Notes: generated by a model from the letters alone, not told the origin. A stretch of DNA of 64,000 bases from Tretioscincus oriximinensis (GCA_022410635.1 JAJVDF010000003.1:4931309-4995308), one strand, 5' to 3'. Counted from the first letter of the stretch, positions 1-12,764 are shown. Translations and numbers: made by a program.

Positions 1-3000
1 GACCAGGTGGTTGGACCTAAGGATCCTGGAGGCCTCAACTCTCAGATTCAATGAATTCACAATCATTGAATCTGGAAACTTGGAAGCCATTGGTATAATA
101 TGATGCTAGCTCAGATAGATTGTGGTTAATCCTCTGATATATATATGAATCAAAGAATGCTTCTCAAAAATAAATGCTGATCTCTTCTGAATATTTGTGC
201 ATCTAATAGAAGCAAAGTATGAAAACTAGTATAATGCAATAGTTTATGGTACAAGTTGTGAGCCAGGAAATGTTTGATTCTGCTCAGTTGAACACTCCTA
301 GGAGTTATATTAGATATTTTGTCCCTCTCCGTTTTCCTTTTGTAACACAATGAAAACAACTGTGTGTATTTGTAAAACAAATCATTGTTCAGAGTTATTA
401 TTTCAGTGCAACATATGAAAAGTAGCAGCGGCTGACCTATAAGGACTGTGATGTTTGGGACATGGTCTAACAGACCAGAGCTGTTCCTCTACATACCAAG
501 ATCAGATTTACCAAAGTGAATGTGATGATTCTGACTATGCAAATTGCAACACCTTTCATAATGATACCACTGCTACTAAGTGAACAAAAAGATGGAAAAG
601 ACTGTAGGCAATAGCAGAAGGCAGTATATTACTCATACCTGTTCTATCACAGCATAGATTCACAGTTTTGAGTTTTCCGTNCCAAAATACTTCTGTAAAT
701 GTATTCAGGATACCTTAGCATGTATTGGACAGTTAGGTTGGTGAGAAGAATCCATTTGTTGTCCTCCTCCCCCTCCTTGGAAAGCTTTAGATTAGTAGAA
801 TGGTTCCCTTATGGAAGCAAGAGCTTTGTCCCTACTAAAGGTGCCTCCAAAGGGTCAAAGGAGTTAGCTGTATGGGAAGCTGCGGGATAAAGGAGTAATA
901 GTAAAAATGTTTTCCCTCCCAACACTTTGCTGCTCAACCAACCTCTGTAAGTTCAAAGGCACAAAACTAATCCTGCTCACTGTTACGAAAATACTACACA
1001 TGAGGCTTTTCAGAATCCAGAGCATAAAAAATTGCCGCTGTTTGTGGAAACTGTGCAGAACTTTACTTAAGCAGATTTACGTTATCTAAAGATAAGAAAT
1101 CATAAATCAAGGTAGCTGAATTTTGCCTGTGGAAGCCCTGTTTAATTTGAAGCTGCTGGCAAAACCTCGACAATCGGAATCTTTTCCTACTTTCATAAAC
1201 CAATAATTTAGATTTGAAACACTTTAAAAGAGCATGATAGGCTGCTTATTTTCTAAAATATCAAATAGTTGAAGTTATGAAGTGCATTACAATTTGTATT
1301 ATTGCATACATCCTCTTACGTACCTGATTGGAAGGGACGTTGGAATGCTTATCTGCTGAACTTTTAAAAATTGGACATAAACAATTGTAATAGGAAGTAT
1401 AATAATACATTGAAGAAGTGAGTTCTTAGAATACTTTTTCTTCCTAAATGTAATTTCATGGTGGTCTTCTGTTTGTTTAAATCTTGTGCTTTTATTGACA
1501 AGGGGTTTTTTTCTTAATTTTTTTTTCTTGTTTATTTTTATAGCAAGGTATTACAGAAACTTGTATTTTGCTGACAAGACTTTCTTTTTTTTACAATTTA
1601 GTGATGGCTTAAACTTGGATAGAAAAGAGGTGTGCTGTTTTGTAGGAGATGTAGGCAGAAACAAAACGTGAGAGCATATGCATGCAGTGCTTTTAAGTTT
1701 TGAGGGGTGGTTGTGAAGTGGAGGGGAGGAACAGTTTTCAAGCTCTATTGTTCAAATACTAGCCAACCACATTGTCTGCACTCTACTGCCACACGCTAGT
1801 TCATAAGGCAAGTATGTAGGCTCACTAGTTCAGAAAAACAGCATTCTTCTAAATGTCTAGGCCCCCAGCCTTAGCACCTTCTCTGTCTTGGAATGCTTGA
1901 AAGCAGTGCATAAATTTGACAAGAGATACTGAGGTTTCGGGTGAGTTTTTATTCTTATTTTTAAATTTCCTACATATTCAGCAGTAAAATAAAATGTGTG
2001 TCATCATGATGTTATGATTTTCTTTCAGTTTATATTTAAGTTGGATTTAGCAAAGACTTGAACAATACTGAGAAATCTCAATGCTTAAAATATTTTTTCA
2101 AACTAAATTTTTCCTAGTTTTGTGCAGAATGGTACAAGAATATATCTTTCCTCTTTATGCTTAAAAGGTTGATATTCTACCACTGTTTAATCAGAATCAG
2201 TATTTTAAGGTTACACTTTTAATAAAAGGAGTGAACAGAAATTGTGTATAGCATAAAGATCAAAAACAATTTTTCTGTAATTTTTTCCCCTTTCCCAATG
2301 AGATGCTACACAAGCAAGTTAGTACTAGAAAAGGTGAATAAAATGAATTTAACTTTGGCATATTGTAAATGGAATGAGGATTTTTTTGAATATTTTTATG
2401 ATACTATTTAGGGAATGTTAACAGTAAGTTCCTTGAGATTAAGTGTCATTAAATGAAACAAGTTTATTGTTGTATATTGTAAGTATCTAAATTCTAAATA
2501 TTAAATTCTAATATTTAATATTGACCCCAAAAATTACAAATACAAAAAGCTTTGTATAAAAAAAATCTGAATGTTTCTTTAAAATGATTATTTGTCTTTT
2601 GGCACCTTCAAGAAATTTTTTATGCATTTTCTTTTTAAACAAANGAGCACAGAGGGTTTTTTTAAATTACTAACTCATTGCAAACAAAGATAAAAAAATA
2701 GCTCTGATTTATAGGATTTTATTAAATTTAAGAATATGTACAGTAATGTAATTATCATTATTTACAAATGTTACTATATAAACCATTTCAAATGCATTTA
2801 TTTTTAAGGAACAAGTTATGCTGGTCATTTAGAGTGCAAATTTATTAAGAATGATGAAGGAGCAGTTCCTAAAGTGTTGTCACGTGAACCAACACATATC
2901 CAACACATATAATTCATTTTTAAGTAAAGGTAGCCTTGTGTTATCTTTTTTCAGCCTTAGTAATAAAATTATTTTGCACATTAGAATACTTTTCTTTGAT

Positions 3001-3168
3001 AACATAAAAATAGTGCCATTTTTATAGTAGTAACAAACAAAGTTATTGCAGGTTTATTTTACTATGTCATTGAATTGATAAATCATCTTTAAACTTAAGA
3101 TTCTCTAGAACAGACAGCAAGTAGAAGCAGCCAGCAGTTTGATAATTATTTAAACATCCTCCCCCCCC

Positions 3169-3171
<3 letters not shown>
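1..3171. other. AT-rich non-coding sequence, nothing recognised
   Basis: Read on both strands. Only short open frames (63 codons or fewer in most of it) are present, without codon structure or recognisable motifs. There are several poly-T and poly-A runs. No transposon termini, tRNA-like boxes or splice-bounded frames were recognised. It may be intergenic, intronic or very old repeat. Confidence 0.5.

Positions 3172-3254
<83 letters not shown>
3172..3254. repeat. (TA)n microsatellite
   Basis: About 40 uninterrupted TA dinucleotides follow a short poly-C run and AAATA. The apparent poly-Tyr/Ile frame on the minus strand is a by-product of this repeat. Such a tract is expected to be length-polymorphic and prone to assembly error. 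Confidence 0.97.
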
Positions 3255-3259
<5 letters not shown>

Positions 3260-5055
3260 AAGTAACAACTTGAAACTATAAGGGAGTAACCCAATCGAAA
3301 CACTATATAGTGTTCGGTATTAATAAAAACCAGCATGTATTTCTATATTACCTGCTTATGTAACATTGAATACATTTTCTAATGTGCTTTGTGGTTATTC
3401 AGGCAAGCAAAAATAGAATTGTTAGTACCATTGTTTCCTGAAGAATGGTGCTATGATTACCCTTTTTATATGTTCTCATGTTTTGTGAGCAATACCTAGT
3501 GCAATCATACGTATAATTGAATTCATTGGGACTGGGCTTTTAGTAGAAAAGAACATTATGATTTGACGTGTCTTCCTTTACTGTTTAGCATTTCCCTAGT
3601 AAACAAAAATGCTCATTTATTGCTGTGTTTAACTATTCTTGGTATACAGAAAATACCTTTTTGAACCCAAAATAGTCTTTGGCCCTGTNGCAAAACTGAG
3701 TCAGGTTGTCTGGCTTGAGGGCGGGCATGTATCAAATGTTACAATACATAGAAACTATGTTGATTTAGGGGGTCTTTTCACATCCTACTGTCCTCCCAGG
3801 GTGTTGGACTACAATTTCTATCATTTTTTACAATTTTCATATATCTGGTGCCTATAGCATGAGAAGTAGTTCAGTTTTTTGAAAGATATTAATTATTTTT
3901 GCAATATTAAATTTTATGTTTTCTATACGTCTGTTATGCAGAAGCATTTACAAATACTGCATTGCTCCCAGCTTATTTTTTAACATATAGTTACGTTTAT
4001 TTATTTAAGAATTTATATGCCATCATAGGTCTCAGGGTGGATCACACTAACAAAAATGTAAAAGTATTATTGATGTCATAATATTAAGATGTTAGAAAAT
4101 TAAGATGCTGTTAGAAAAAACAAATTATGAACACCTGAGTTTCACAACTGCTGTTTTGTTAAATCATTAAATATTTTGTTTCACAGCTTAAATAAAACAC
4201 CTTGAAAGCAATTTGTATAAGTAACAGTTAAGAAAGATGAGTTAAACAAGAGCCCATAAAAATCAGTGCTCTAAAACGTACTTAGAACGTCTCTGTAAGG
4301 TATTATGACTTATCTTTTAGAAATGGACAATTGAGTCTGATAAGAGTGATCTGTTAGGAGAAAAGGCCTTAGCTAGCCAATTTAGAGGATGGAAGAATTT
4401 GGAAAAAGCCTTTGTTTCATTAGATCGTCTCATTGGATGCTACTACCTTGGTGCTATAATATCAAACGAAATGATACCAAAACATGACAAAGCTATTGTG
4501 CATCAACTTGCAGTTGGCTAACTGCAGTTTGTGCCAATGGCCTCTTTACTTTTCCACTTAGCTGCTTTCATATGTGTAAGGAAAGGTTTGAAGAGTGGCA
4601 CCCCTAGGCATATAATGCTTTGCCAAGAGTGTCTGACCAAAAAGCATTTAAATAGCACTCAAGTGATTTCACTGCAGAGCATATTACTGGTGTCACATTT
4701 TATCTGGCTGCCACACTAAAAATGGCCAACCTCTGAGGCCATTTTCTGTTTATAGGAAAATGCCCCCATGCTATTTCTTTGAAACTGGGGAACCTTTGTT
4801 CCCAAACTTCAAAGAGAGCAAGGAAGCAGCAGAATAGGCCTCACCTCGGATTGTGAAGACACATTCCTGCTGGTAAGCTTTTGAAACCCCCAGTGGTGTG
4901 AAAGTGACCTCAGAACATTTTCTGGCTACTAGCTGCCTGATATTAATAACAAGATGGTCTTCTAGTACTTTAGAGACCAGCAAGAAAATAGTAGGTGGCA
5001 TAAACTTTAAATAGATGTCTGCTTCTTCAGATGCTAAGGAACAATATTAAGAGTT
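3255..5055. other. Non-coding stretch with one retroposon scrap
   Basis: The only recognisable item is around 3996-4060, where a TTTATTTA-type start runs into ATAGGTCTCAGGGTGGATCA, a match to the dispersed retroposon tail seen at 39020, 52040 and 53160 (minus orientation). The rest shows no structure I can support. Confidence 0.4.
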
Positions 5056-5245
5056 GTCTAAGGCTGCATCCACATGGAGCCTTATCCTGGGCTGTCCATT
5101 GGAAAAGGAGCCTGACAACCACATGCTAGTGTAGACTATGGCAGGCCACAAATGGGGCCTGCCATAGACTATACTGGCATGTCGATGGCCAAGCTNGGTC
5201 CCAAGATGTGAACCAGAATAAGGCTCCATGTGGATAGGGTCTAAG
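5056..5245. mobile_element. hAT-like MITE with 7-bp target duplication
   Basis: A 176-bp palindromic element spans 5063-5238. Its arms share ATCCACATGGAGCCTTAT on the left and the reverse complement on the right. Exact direct repeats GTCTAAG flank it at 5056-5062 and 5239-5245; allowing one mismatch extends them to 8 bp, as expected for hAT elements. Internal inverted segments around TAGTGTAGACTATGGCAG and its complement suggest a near-complete foldback. There is no transposase frame. Related fragments lie near 42400-42470, 52355-52430, 54270-54340 and 62890-63040. Family assignment rests on duplication length and terminal symmetry only. Confidence 0.75.
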
Positions 5246-5254
5246 AAAGCTCAT

Positions 5255-5680
5255 ATCAGTCTCCAAAGTGCTATGAGACCTCCTTGCTAGATTTTCTGGA
5301 TCTAGACTATTTCTTCAAAATCTAACATTGTCTTCATTATGTCTAGCAAGGGGGGCTTATAGCACTTTAGAGACTAACAAGAGAAAGGTAGGCACTATGG
5401 GCTTTCGTAGACAAGTCTACTTCTTTAGATTCTATGGAGCAAATGCCTTATTATCTGAAGAAATAGACCTGTCTATGAAAGCTCATGCCCCCTGTCTTTC
5501 CCTTGTTGGTCTCTATAGTGCTACAAGATCTCCTTGGTGAGACTCCATAGCATCTGAAGAAATAGACTTTTCTACAAAAACTGATGCCCCCTGTCTTAGT
5601 CTCTTAGTCTGTAAAGTGCTAGGAACTCCACTTGCTAGACTTTCTGGACAAAGACTAATATGGACATTTCTTTGTCTTCA
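5255..5680. repeat. Foldback repeat family X, several units head-to-head
   Basis: Several copies of a unit with core GCACTTTAGAGACTAACAAG and then AGCTTTCATAGACAAGTCTA occur in both orientations: reverse near 5255-5340, forward at 5343-5440, reverse at 5455-5560 and reverse again at 5565-5660. Arms meet near CTTCAGATGC, giving tail-to-tail palindromes. The outer end carries TTTCTTTGAA-like sequence. This family recurs at least ten times in the window. I do not recognise its class with certainty; inverted tandem arrangement is known for Penelope-like elements and foldback DNA transposons. Confidence 0.7.
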
Positions 5681-6794
5681 TTATGTTTGTCATCGTTATC
5701 TTATTTCTTGCAGTTCATAGGAGATTGGCATATAATTCCATCTCTTTAAACAGGGTCAGCCATGACTCATAGATTTAAGATGCAGGTGCTGACTGGATGA
5801 TTATTGATTATGACAACATGTGCCTCCCTTATATCAGTGGTTGAGCAATAGTGCATGCTCCCAACACTAGAGCTCACCCTATCAATGCCTGCAACCACCC
5901 ATTGTTAAAAACTAAAAGTTGACGCTGTCAAAAGTAGCTGATGCTTGCTTATACTGCACATAACTCAGAAATGCTTTGCTGTTTCCCTTACCTGCTGATT
6001 AGCCTACTTCACTCTTTGGCCAGTGATTTCGTGCCCTATATAGGCAACATGCTGTTGCTTATATAGAAGCTCTAATTCTGAAGTTAGAATTCTTCTAACT
6101 TCAGAATAATAAAAAAGTAACACTGTGCTTGTTTGGACTGTGTTAATTTCCTCTGCCCTTTTTGAGACTTAAGTGTCCTAAGGCCAGAAATCTAAATTCT
6201 GTATTTTTTAAGAAACAAGCGCAAATGAAAAATAATTGCATTTTACCTAGATGTATATTAATAATAATAGAAAGCATAGCCAGTTCTTATTTCTCTAGTA
6301 TAGGCAGTATTTTGACTACAGCCTTAATGTTAACATAAATTTTAAAAATGTTTTGGTGATACACTATTCTTATTTGTCAGGATTTTTTGTTTTTAAAAAA
6401 GCAACCTACATTTATTTCAGTTATTTATTCCAAGTCATTTGTATTTTGCCCTTCACCATGGTTCCAAGGATAAGCTCCAGCGAACAAAATATTTAAAAAC
6501 AGTGCAATAAAATATTAAAATGCAGTGCAAGAAAAATATTTGTATAATCTCTCCTGTCCACTCTGGATTTGAGGAATGAAAGTGGTTTGTGTCACTTATA
6601 AAAATTCCAGCCAATTTAATGTGTTGATTTAGCATGCTCTTTTAGAATTTGAGGTAACATCTCCTTGGGCTGCTGGCCTAGTCCTCGTGTAATACGAAGT
6701 CCATGCCTGTCCTTCCCTGGACAAATGGGCTTTCCCCCGTGGAACTGATTGAATCAGTATTCAGCACAAAGCTTCACTAGAGCTTGCTCAAAGG
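5681..6794. other. Non-coding stretch with a retroposon tail near 6418-6520
   Basis: Between 6418 and about 6520 there is TTATTTATTCCAAGTCATTT followed by text resembling the dispersed retroposon family (minus orientation). Other parts show no repeat termini or coding frame that I can support. Confidence 0.35.
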
Positions 6795-6930
6795 GAAGAT
6801 ACATACCATACTTTCAATTCAATTTCAGTCCTTGAAGAATTGGACTAAACTTGGGTGGGAAAAATTCTCCCCTGATTTAGTCCAGTTTTTCAAAGCTGAA
6901 GTTAGATTAAAGTACGTGTCCGGCTCCGGC
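6795..6930. mobile_element. Palindromic MITE (family P), degraded copy
   Basis: The left arm contains TCAGTCCTTGAAGAATTGGA; the right arm contains its approximate reverse complement, ending ATTAAAGTACGTGTCCGG. This matches the better copy at 7946-8083 and others at 17985, 21088 and 61325. No open frame belongs to it. The class is unknown; the almost full-length palindrome suggests a non-autonomous foldback element. Confidence 0.6.
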
Positions 6931-7082
6931 CTGTATGCGCTGTTTTGCAAAGATTTCAGAAATTGATAGTGACTTGAGTTAGATAAAGTGCTGCAAAAGG
7001 AGTGGCTGATGGAGTCTGCCCTGTTTTGGACAGGATTTTCTGCACTATGTAGATTACATCCAAATCTACTATTTGCTAAATT
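6931..7082. other. Short non-coding gap
   Basis: No recognisable feature. Confidence 0.3.
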
Positions 7083-7235
7083 TAGATGCTAGCAAGGGGG
7101 TCTTACAGCACTTTATTAATTTATATATTTATTTATGCACCCTGTATTTATATTCCTACCTAAACCAAAAGTAACAAGAGGAAGTTTAGGTGACATGAAC
7201 TTTCGTATACAAGATTTATTTCTTATATACATCTT
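7083..7235 (+). repeat. Family X repeat copy interrupted by a TTTA-rich retroposon piece
   Basis: GCTAGCAAGGGGGTCTTACA and GCACTTT mark the start of a family X unit at 7083-7111. The unit is broken by TTAATTTATATATTTATTTA text up to about 7170 and resumes with AACAAGAGGAAG and ACTTTCGTATACAAG. The inserted piece looks like the retroposon family seen at 39020. Confidence 0.55.
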
Positions 7236-7945
7236 AGTCTACCTTGGGACAAACTGTATGTAGCAAACTGAGTGCTGGAAACAACAACATGTAAATGTGG
7301 GCGTTGATGATTAATCTTTCCAATTAATNTTGGAAAGAAGTTCCTGGGGGAAAAGTGCATCTATGTCAAGGTGTTATAATTAAATATATGTGAAAAGTGG
7401 AGAGAAAATCAGTCTAAGAGTACCTTCAAGAGGCTGAGATGCTAACGGGTGTTATAATATGAGTAGTGTGCCAGAAAACAGTTGTCTTTATTAAAGACCC
7501 TTTCGATGGACTGGGATTTTGTGGATGTATTCCAGTTCTGCTGCTTCTCTTTTGAATCTTCCTTTGTAGTTTCTTTATTCAAGGTCTGCTGTTCTGAGGT
7601 CCAATATGAAATGTCTTAGGAGATTGAAATGTTCCACAAAAGTTTTTTTGTGAATTGCCTTTCTGGAATATCTTTGTTTCATTTTTGGAATATGAAATAT
7701 AGTGAAATAAGTGATGTGTCGAACAGCCTTAACAAGCAGTATGGACTGTGATTTTTAATTTTGGTACATTTTGTTTGTAGGCCTACTTTTGTTGCCATTG
7801 TTTTGAGCACATGTAACATCACTGCAAGTATAATCTTACAATTTTAATTGAGATCACAAGGATAATTTGTTTCCTTTCAATTGAGTTACAACACATACAG
7901 TTGAATTTTCAGCTATAGTTAGCCATTAGGAAAAGTGTAGATAGA

Positions 7946-8083
7946 TGTTGTTCCAACACAAGTTTTTAATCCATTTAAAGTCTTGAAGAACTGAACCAGG
8001 AAAGGGGGGGAGAATCAGTTCCATGATTTAGTCCATTTTTTCAGGACTGAAGATGGATTAAAAATACATGTCGGAACAGCACC
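7946..8083. mobile_element. Palindromic MITE (family P), best copy
   Basis: A 138-bp element begins GTTGTTCCAACAC and ends GTCGGAACAGCAC, with TTTTAATCCATTT in the left arm matched by ATGGATTAAAAATACATG in the right. Central arms include CTTGAAGAACTG and TTTTTTCAGGACTGAAG. The consensus terminus across copies is close to GTGCTGTTCCRACATGTA. I cannot fix a target duplication, so the superfamily is open. Confidence 0.7.
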
Positions 8084-11000
8084 TTAGTTCCTTAGCAAGA
8101 AAAGCAAAATGGTTTCCTCACATTTTGCAGACTGAGGCAAGAAACATGCAAAATTTTGCAATAATAAAGAACTGTGAAATTCTCTATTGCTTCCTATGGT
8201 CATTTGACCAAAAAATAAAATAAAAATCAGANTCACGTAATAGTAGTTGTATTTCTATAACATCGACTCTTTGGACAAATATAATAGAGAAAAGTGTCTG
8301 GAAAACTAACCTAAATATCTGATCCAGTTCTTCAGCCGTAATGGTTTTGAGTATTACTAAGCTATGGACTTCTTTGGGGGGGTTTGATTGTGAATATCTT
8401 TTTAACTTTTACAGTGCATTATTTTAGTATGAACAGGAGATTACTGTAGTCAATATTTTGTTGCCTATTTTTAAAAAATCTAGTGTGGTTTGGAGCTCTT
8501 AATGTGGTCATGTTGTACAGACAGGAACAATAGCAAGGATATTTTTGCATAGTAAGGATATTTTTTACTCATTTAGCATGAAGAATTCAGTTCCTCTCCC
8601 TTAAAAGTTTCTGATGGCTGAAATCATCATCTTGTAATTTTACAATATTTTTTACTTGGGTATATAAACTAATAAGACAGATGTTAAAAATATTGAAATA
8701 TCTTAAACTTCTGCACTCTTAAATTTCACCTTTCAGATATCTATGTGAAATAATTTGTCATTTTTTAGAATGTTTTTTCTTTTTATGTTGCCTTACCAAC
8801 GATCTTGGAAAAATATTTATAAAAAAAGCTAAAACACGTAAAAACAATGACAGTGCTTGCAGGGGAAAATGCCTTTTGATACCAGAATACATTTTTAGCT
8901 GTTGTTATTTAAAAGTGCTAATAGCAATAATAAATACAAATGCAGTTGCTTTCTGTATCTCACAGTGATACCCCAATAGAAGAAATTGATAGAAAAATAT
9001 GATATAAAGATTCCTTGCCTTTGAACTGGCAGGCATAATGTGTTTTGCTTAAGCTAATAATTATGCTTGTTTTGTACTGCATAAGTTCAATTTGGTTGCA
9101 TTGTTTATTTTTATTTTTACTTGCACAAGTTGGGAGGGGTATATAAACTTATTTTTATCGGTTTATAAGTCCCATAAACAAGATTTTGTAAATTCCAAAC
9201 AATATTTGGAATTCTGAGTTTATATATATATTGGCAAGGTGTTTATTGGATTAATAATGCAAGATAATGGAAGAAACATTACACAAACAAAGCAATAGTG
9301 TCACAGAATGTGTTGCAAAGAATTGCGTTAATGTTGATAGAGAATCATGTGTTTGGTGACTTTGTTTGCTTTTTTTTTTAATAAAAAAGGTTGCTAAAGA
9401 TGTTGAAACTTTCTGCAATTATTCTCTTCTTATTTTGAATTTTATATTGTGACTGATTTATTGATTCCAGTGAAATACACTGCATAATGTGTAAATCCTT
9501 TTTCTTAACTGAAATAAAAAAATTCTGAACATGATAATTTGACATGTCAAAAGTTATTTAAAATGAATTAATTCAAAATGTGTTACCATAAATAATCCAT
9601 ACATTTNCATGGGTATTTCCATTTTTAAAATGAGTGCTATTGTGAAGGTGAATTGTGGCTTGATTGGAAGGTTGACAATAAATCAGAAATAAGTTCAACT
9701 TCTGGTTCTTTCTGATTCAAAAATGATTTAAAGTCTTCCTCCAAAACAATATGTTCATAGTCTCAACTGCATTTAGAGTAGTACATTAGGAAAAAAAATG
9801 CTGTTTATTGTAGCGTTTGGGGTTAACTTTAATGATACTTAAGAGAAAGCATATTAACATATTTGTTTCTATAATTTTATTGTACATTTAATAAAATTGT
9901 ACCATATTAAGTGGTTGAATTATGTACATATTAATGATGTACTTGAACTGTAGAGAACCAAAAGGCAAAAGGTTAAAACTATTCTATTTCAACTACGTTC
10001 TTAGTCTCTCAGAAATTAAAAGCCTACAACAAAATCACTCCTTTTTCTTCTTTAAAGCATGACAGGAAGTGCTCTTGTGTGGGCTTGTTCTGCTACTCAG
10101 TTTGTTCTTTTTCTTTTGCTGGTTGATACTATGTTTTGTTTCATCTTCATTGGTTGCAGCTATAAGTAATAGCTGCATTTTTTAGCTGATTTTGATTTTC
10201 TTGGTTCTTTAAGGCATTCTTTTGCAGTAAACCTTAGTTTTGTATTTGAAAAGATTTTTTTAGGGGGGGGTCCATGTGGTAGCTCATGGGTTTTGTAGAA
10301 GACTGTATTATAACTGCTATTTGTCATCTTGGAAGATGTAATTACGCCACGTTTTATGAAATAATGTATAAAGGCACCATTTACAAAAAAAAGTTCAGTG
10401 TTCATTTTGACAATTGTGGTTAAAGCCAGAGTCATATGCTAAGTAAAGTAAGCTTCATACCTTTCGGTTATTTAAATCAAAATTGTAGTCAATATGTTAT
10501 TTTCACTATTTAGTGTTGATGTGAGCATTAAAAACATAGGGAAAACGTGTTTCTTATCCTGTTACTGTATATGTAAACTGATTCAGAAAGAGTTTATGTG
10601 GTTTACATTTTATGTTTGTAAATACAGCATTTGGGGAAAATGTAAGAAACATGGTATAACATTTAAGGTATGGTGGTATATGTGTGAAAGATATATAAAA
10701 CTAATTAGGGATATAATTCTAGATGGTTCCATGAGTAAAGTGGAAGAAAATAGCTATCAATATCCTGATACCATCACTATTCCGAAATTAAGCGGCATGT
10801 AAATTAAGCAATGTAGACTTGCCCTTTCTTTTCTAATCTGTTTTTTGAATTGGAGTCCATATTTGAGTGACTTAACGTCCTTTTTTGTTGTTATGATGAA
10901 TACAGAAGACTTTCGGCAAAGTGATACAATAATATGTAAACACATTTTTTAGAACTTTCTCATATTGTTGTCAGTAATCCTGTACTTCTAACAACAACAA

Positions 11001-11999
11001 AATCCACCCATAGCTCCTTCGTGTGGTGTTTGATATCCTTTTTCTTCTTTGATCCGTAGACTTACTCTTCCATATTTAAATCATTACGTTCCTTCAGTAT
11101 TTAACTAGCTCTCCTAAGAAAGCTAAATCCTGTATCTTTACTAAACTGTTTAGCAGAAATCTAATGAGACATCTCTACTGTAATAACTTCCAGGATTTCC
11201 CCCACTATTTCTTGCTAACAGTACAGACCTTGTCCATTGGGGCTGAGATTATTAAATCCTTTAACGCTGACATATACAGCACCTAGCTATGTCAGCTACA
11301 GCTGTTTCCAAACATCAGTAACAAAATTATAGGCAGGTTTTGGAGCTTCCTTGGTGAAAATGAATCCATCTGAGGATTCAACTTGCTGACAGTGTTTATG
11401 TAATTTAATTTACCATCTGGAAGAAAGTAAACACTTTTTAGAAAATTTTAGTTAAGAAAATAAAACCTCTTGTGGTTTTGAAATTTAAGTTCGTTAAAAT
11501 GTACTATTGTAAGCTTATTGTATATTTGCTTGAAAAATTATTATTCATAAACCACTGAGACTTCTATCCCTTTATTAAAATGGTTCTGAATCCTTTGTTG
11601 TCTGTGTTTAGGTACTGTGCAGGGTGGTAGAACTGTCAGCAGCAAAAAATGAACCACATATTAATTAGGATATAAAAAATAGTTTAATGTTGCAGCTAGA
11701 ATGGCAAAGTGGCATCACAATTTTGAAAATGTAATTAAATAGTACGCTTAGGAAACAGCATAAAGATGTTGTAGCAGTGTACTACCAAGTGCTATTGTAT
11801 ACATTTTAAATCTTTAAAAGGAGACCTGACTATTGATCTTTTCCTTTTAGGTTATCAGTAGATAGGTAAGTTAGGTACATCTTTAAAAAAGACTGAAGTT
11901 TTCTCTCCCTGAATTTGTAGCTTATCGAAACGCAGTTCATTCCAAAAAAGTAGGACTTTGAACACCTCCTTTTCCCCTTTTACGTTTATGGACTTTTCT
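8084..11999. other. Long AT-rich non-coding stretch
   Basis: Nearly 4 kb without any repeat terminus or coding frame that I recognise. The longest frames (10160-10435 minus, 91 codons; 10494-10802 plus, 102 codons) are AT-rich, lack domains and show no neighbouring splice-bounded exon. The lack of family repeats is itself notable compared with the rest of the window. Confidence 0.45.
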
Positions 12000-12503
12000 G
12001 TCTGCATTCCCATTAGAACTTTAAAAGGGAATGGAAAATGGATTTTATCGTTCCAAAATGAAAGCGAAGTGAGGGCTTAATTTTACCTGAGAATTCCCTG
12101 AGCATTCATTCCGCGTTAAAGTCCCGATTGCTGTGAGCTGAGAGTGCTCAATGAATCTCTTTCACCGGCTGCAGTAACTTGAAGAACCTGTTTTTCCAGA
12201 GTAGGGAGGGAAGCTGCTGAGCCTGGAGGGAATGCCAAACAAAAGCGCCCCCAGCCCCAGCTCTCTCACTCACTTTTTGTTGTCTGATCTCCATTGTCAC
12301 ACTGACAATGGCACAAGTGGCACGAATTACAAAAAGCAGCAGCGATGACACAATTTCACCACGAACTGCAAAGTAGAAACCTGTGGTGTGCGTTTAGACC
12401 AACACTGCAGCACTTCCGAGCCCATTTTTATGGTAACACAGTCCGAACGATGGACTTTGGCTTTGTAGTTGTGTGTGCGTTAAGGGGCAATGTGAATGCA
12501 GCC
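12000..12503 (-). mobile_element. Family U element, inverted copy 1 (about 0.5 kb)
   Basis: This block is the reverse complement of 14172-14640 with moderate divergence. Shared landmarks are ACTTTAAAAGGGAATGG, GAGGGCTTAATTTTACCTGA, TCAATGAATCTCTTTCA, TTTTTGTTGTCTGATCTCC, ACAAAAAGCAGCAGC and TGGACTTTGGCTTTG. Its own ends are inverted: GTCTGCATTCCCATT at 12000 and AATGTGAATGCAGCC ending at 12503. The structure suggests a non-autonomous DNA transposon with roughly 15-bp terminal repeats. No target duplication is clear. Confidence 0.65.
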
Positions 12504-12555
12504 TTCCAATTGTTGTCCAATCTTTCCTGGGATGTTCCTACTGTGGACCAGAATA

Positions 12556-12640
12556 TCTAGCAGGGGGGTCTTTTAGCACCAAAAAAAGGGGGAAAGGTAG
12601 GCGTCAAGGCTACTCCTTCGGAAGCTAGGCTGAATCATGT
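12556..12640 (+). repeat. Family X repeat fragment
   Basis: TCTAGCAGGGGGGTCTTTTA followed by AAAGGTAGGCG matches the start of the family X unit. The copy is degraded. Confidence 0.55.
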
Positions 12641-12764
12641 GGTGCAAACAAGAGAATATAATTACAAAAATATTGCGAGTGAAGAATCCATTACAAACTA
12701 TACACCACATAGATAAAGTGACAAACGATGCAACTTTTTCCTAAAAAATTACTACTCTAACTTC
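12641..12764. other. Spacer between two family X arms
   Basis: A/T-rich 120 bp between opposite-facing family X arms. It may be the centre of one foldback copy or a later insertion. Confidence 0.3.

Noticed and set aside
3067..3336. 89-codon minus-strand frame with a Tyr/Ile repeat
   Set aside because: Produced by the (TA)n microsatellite.
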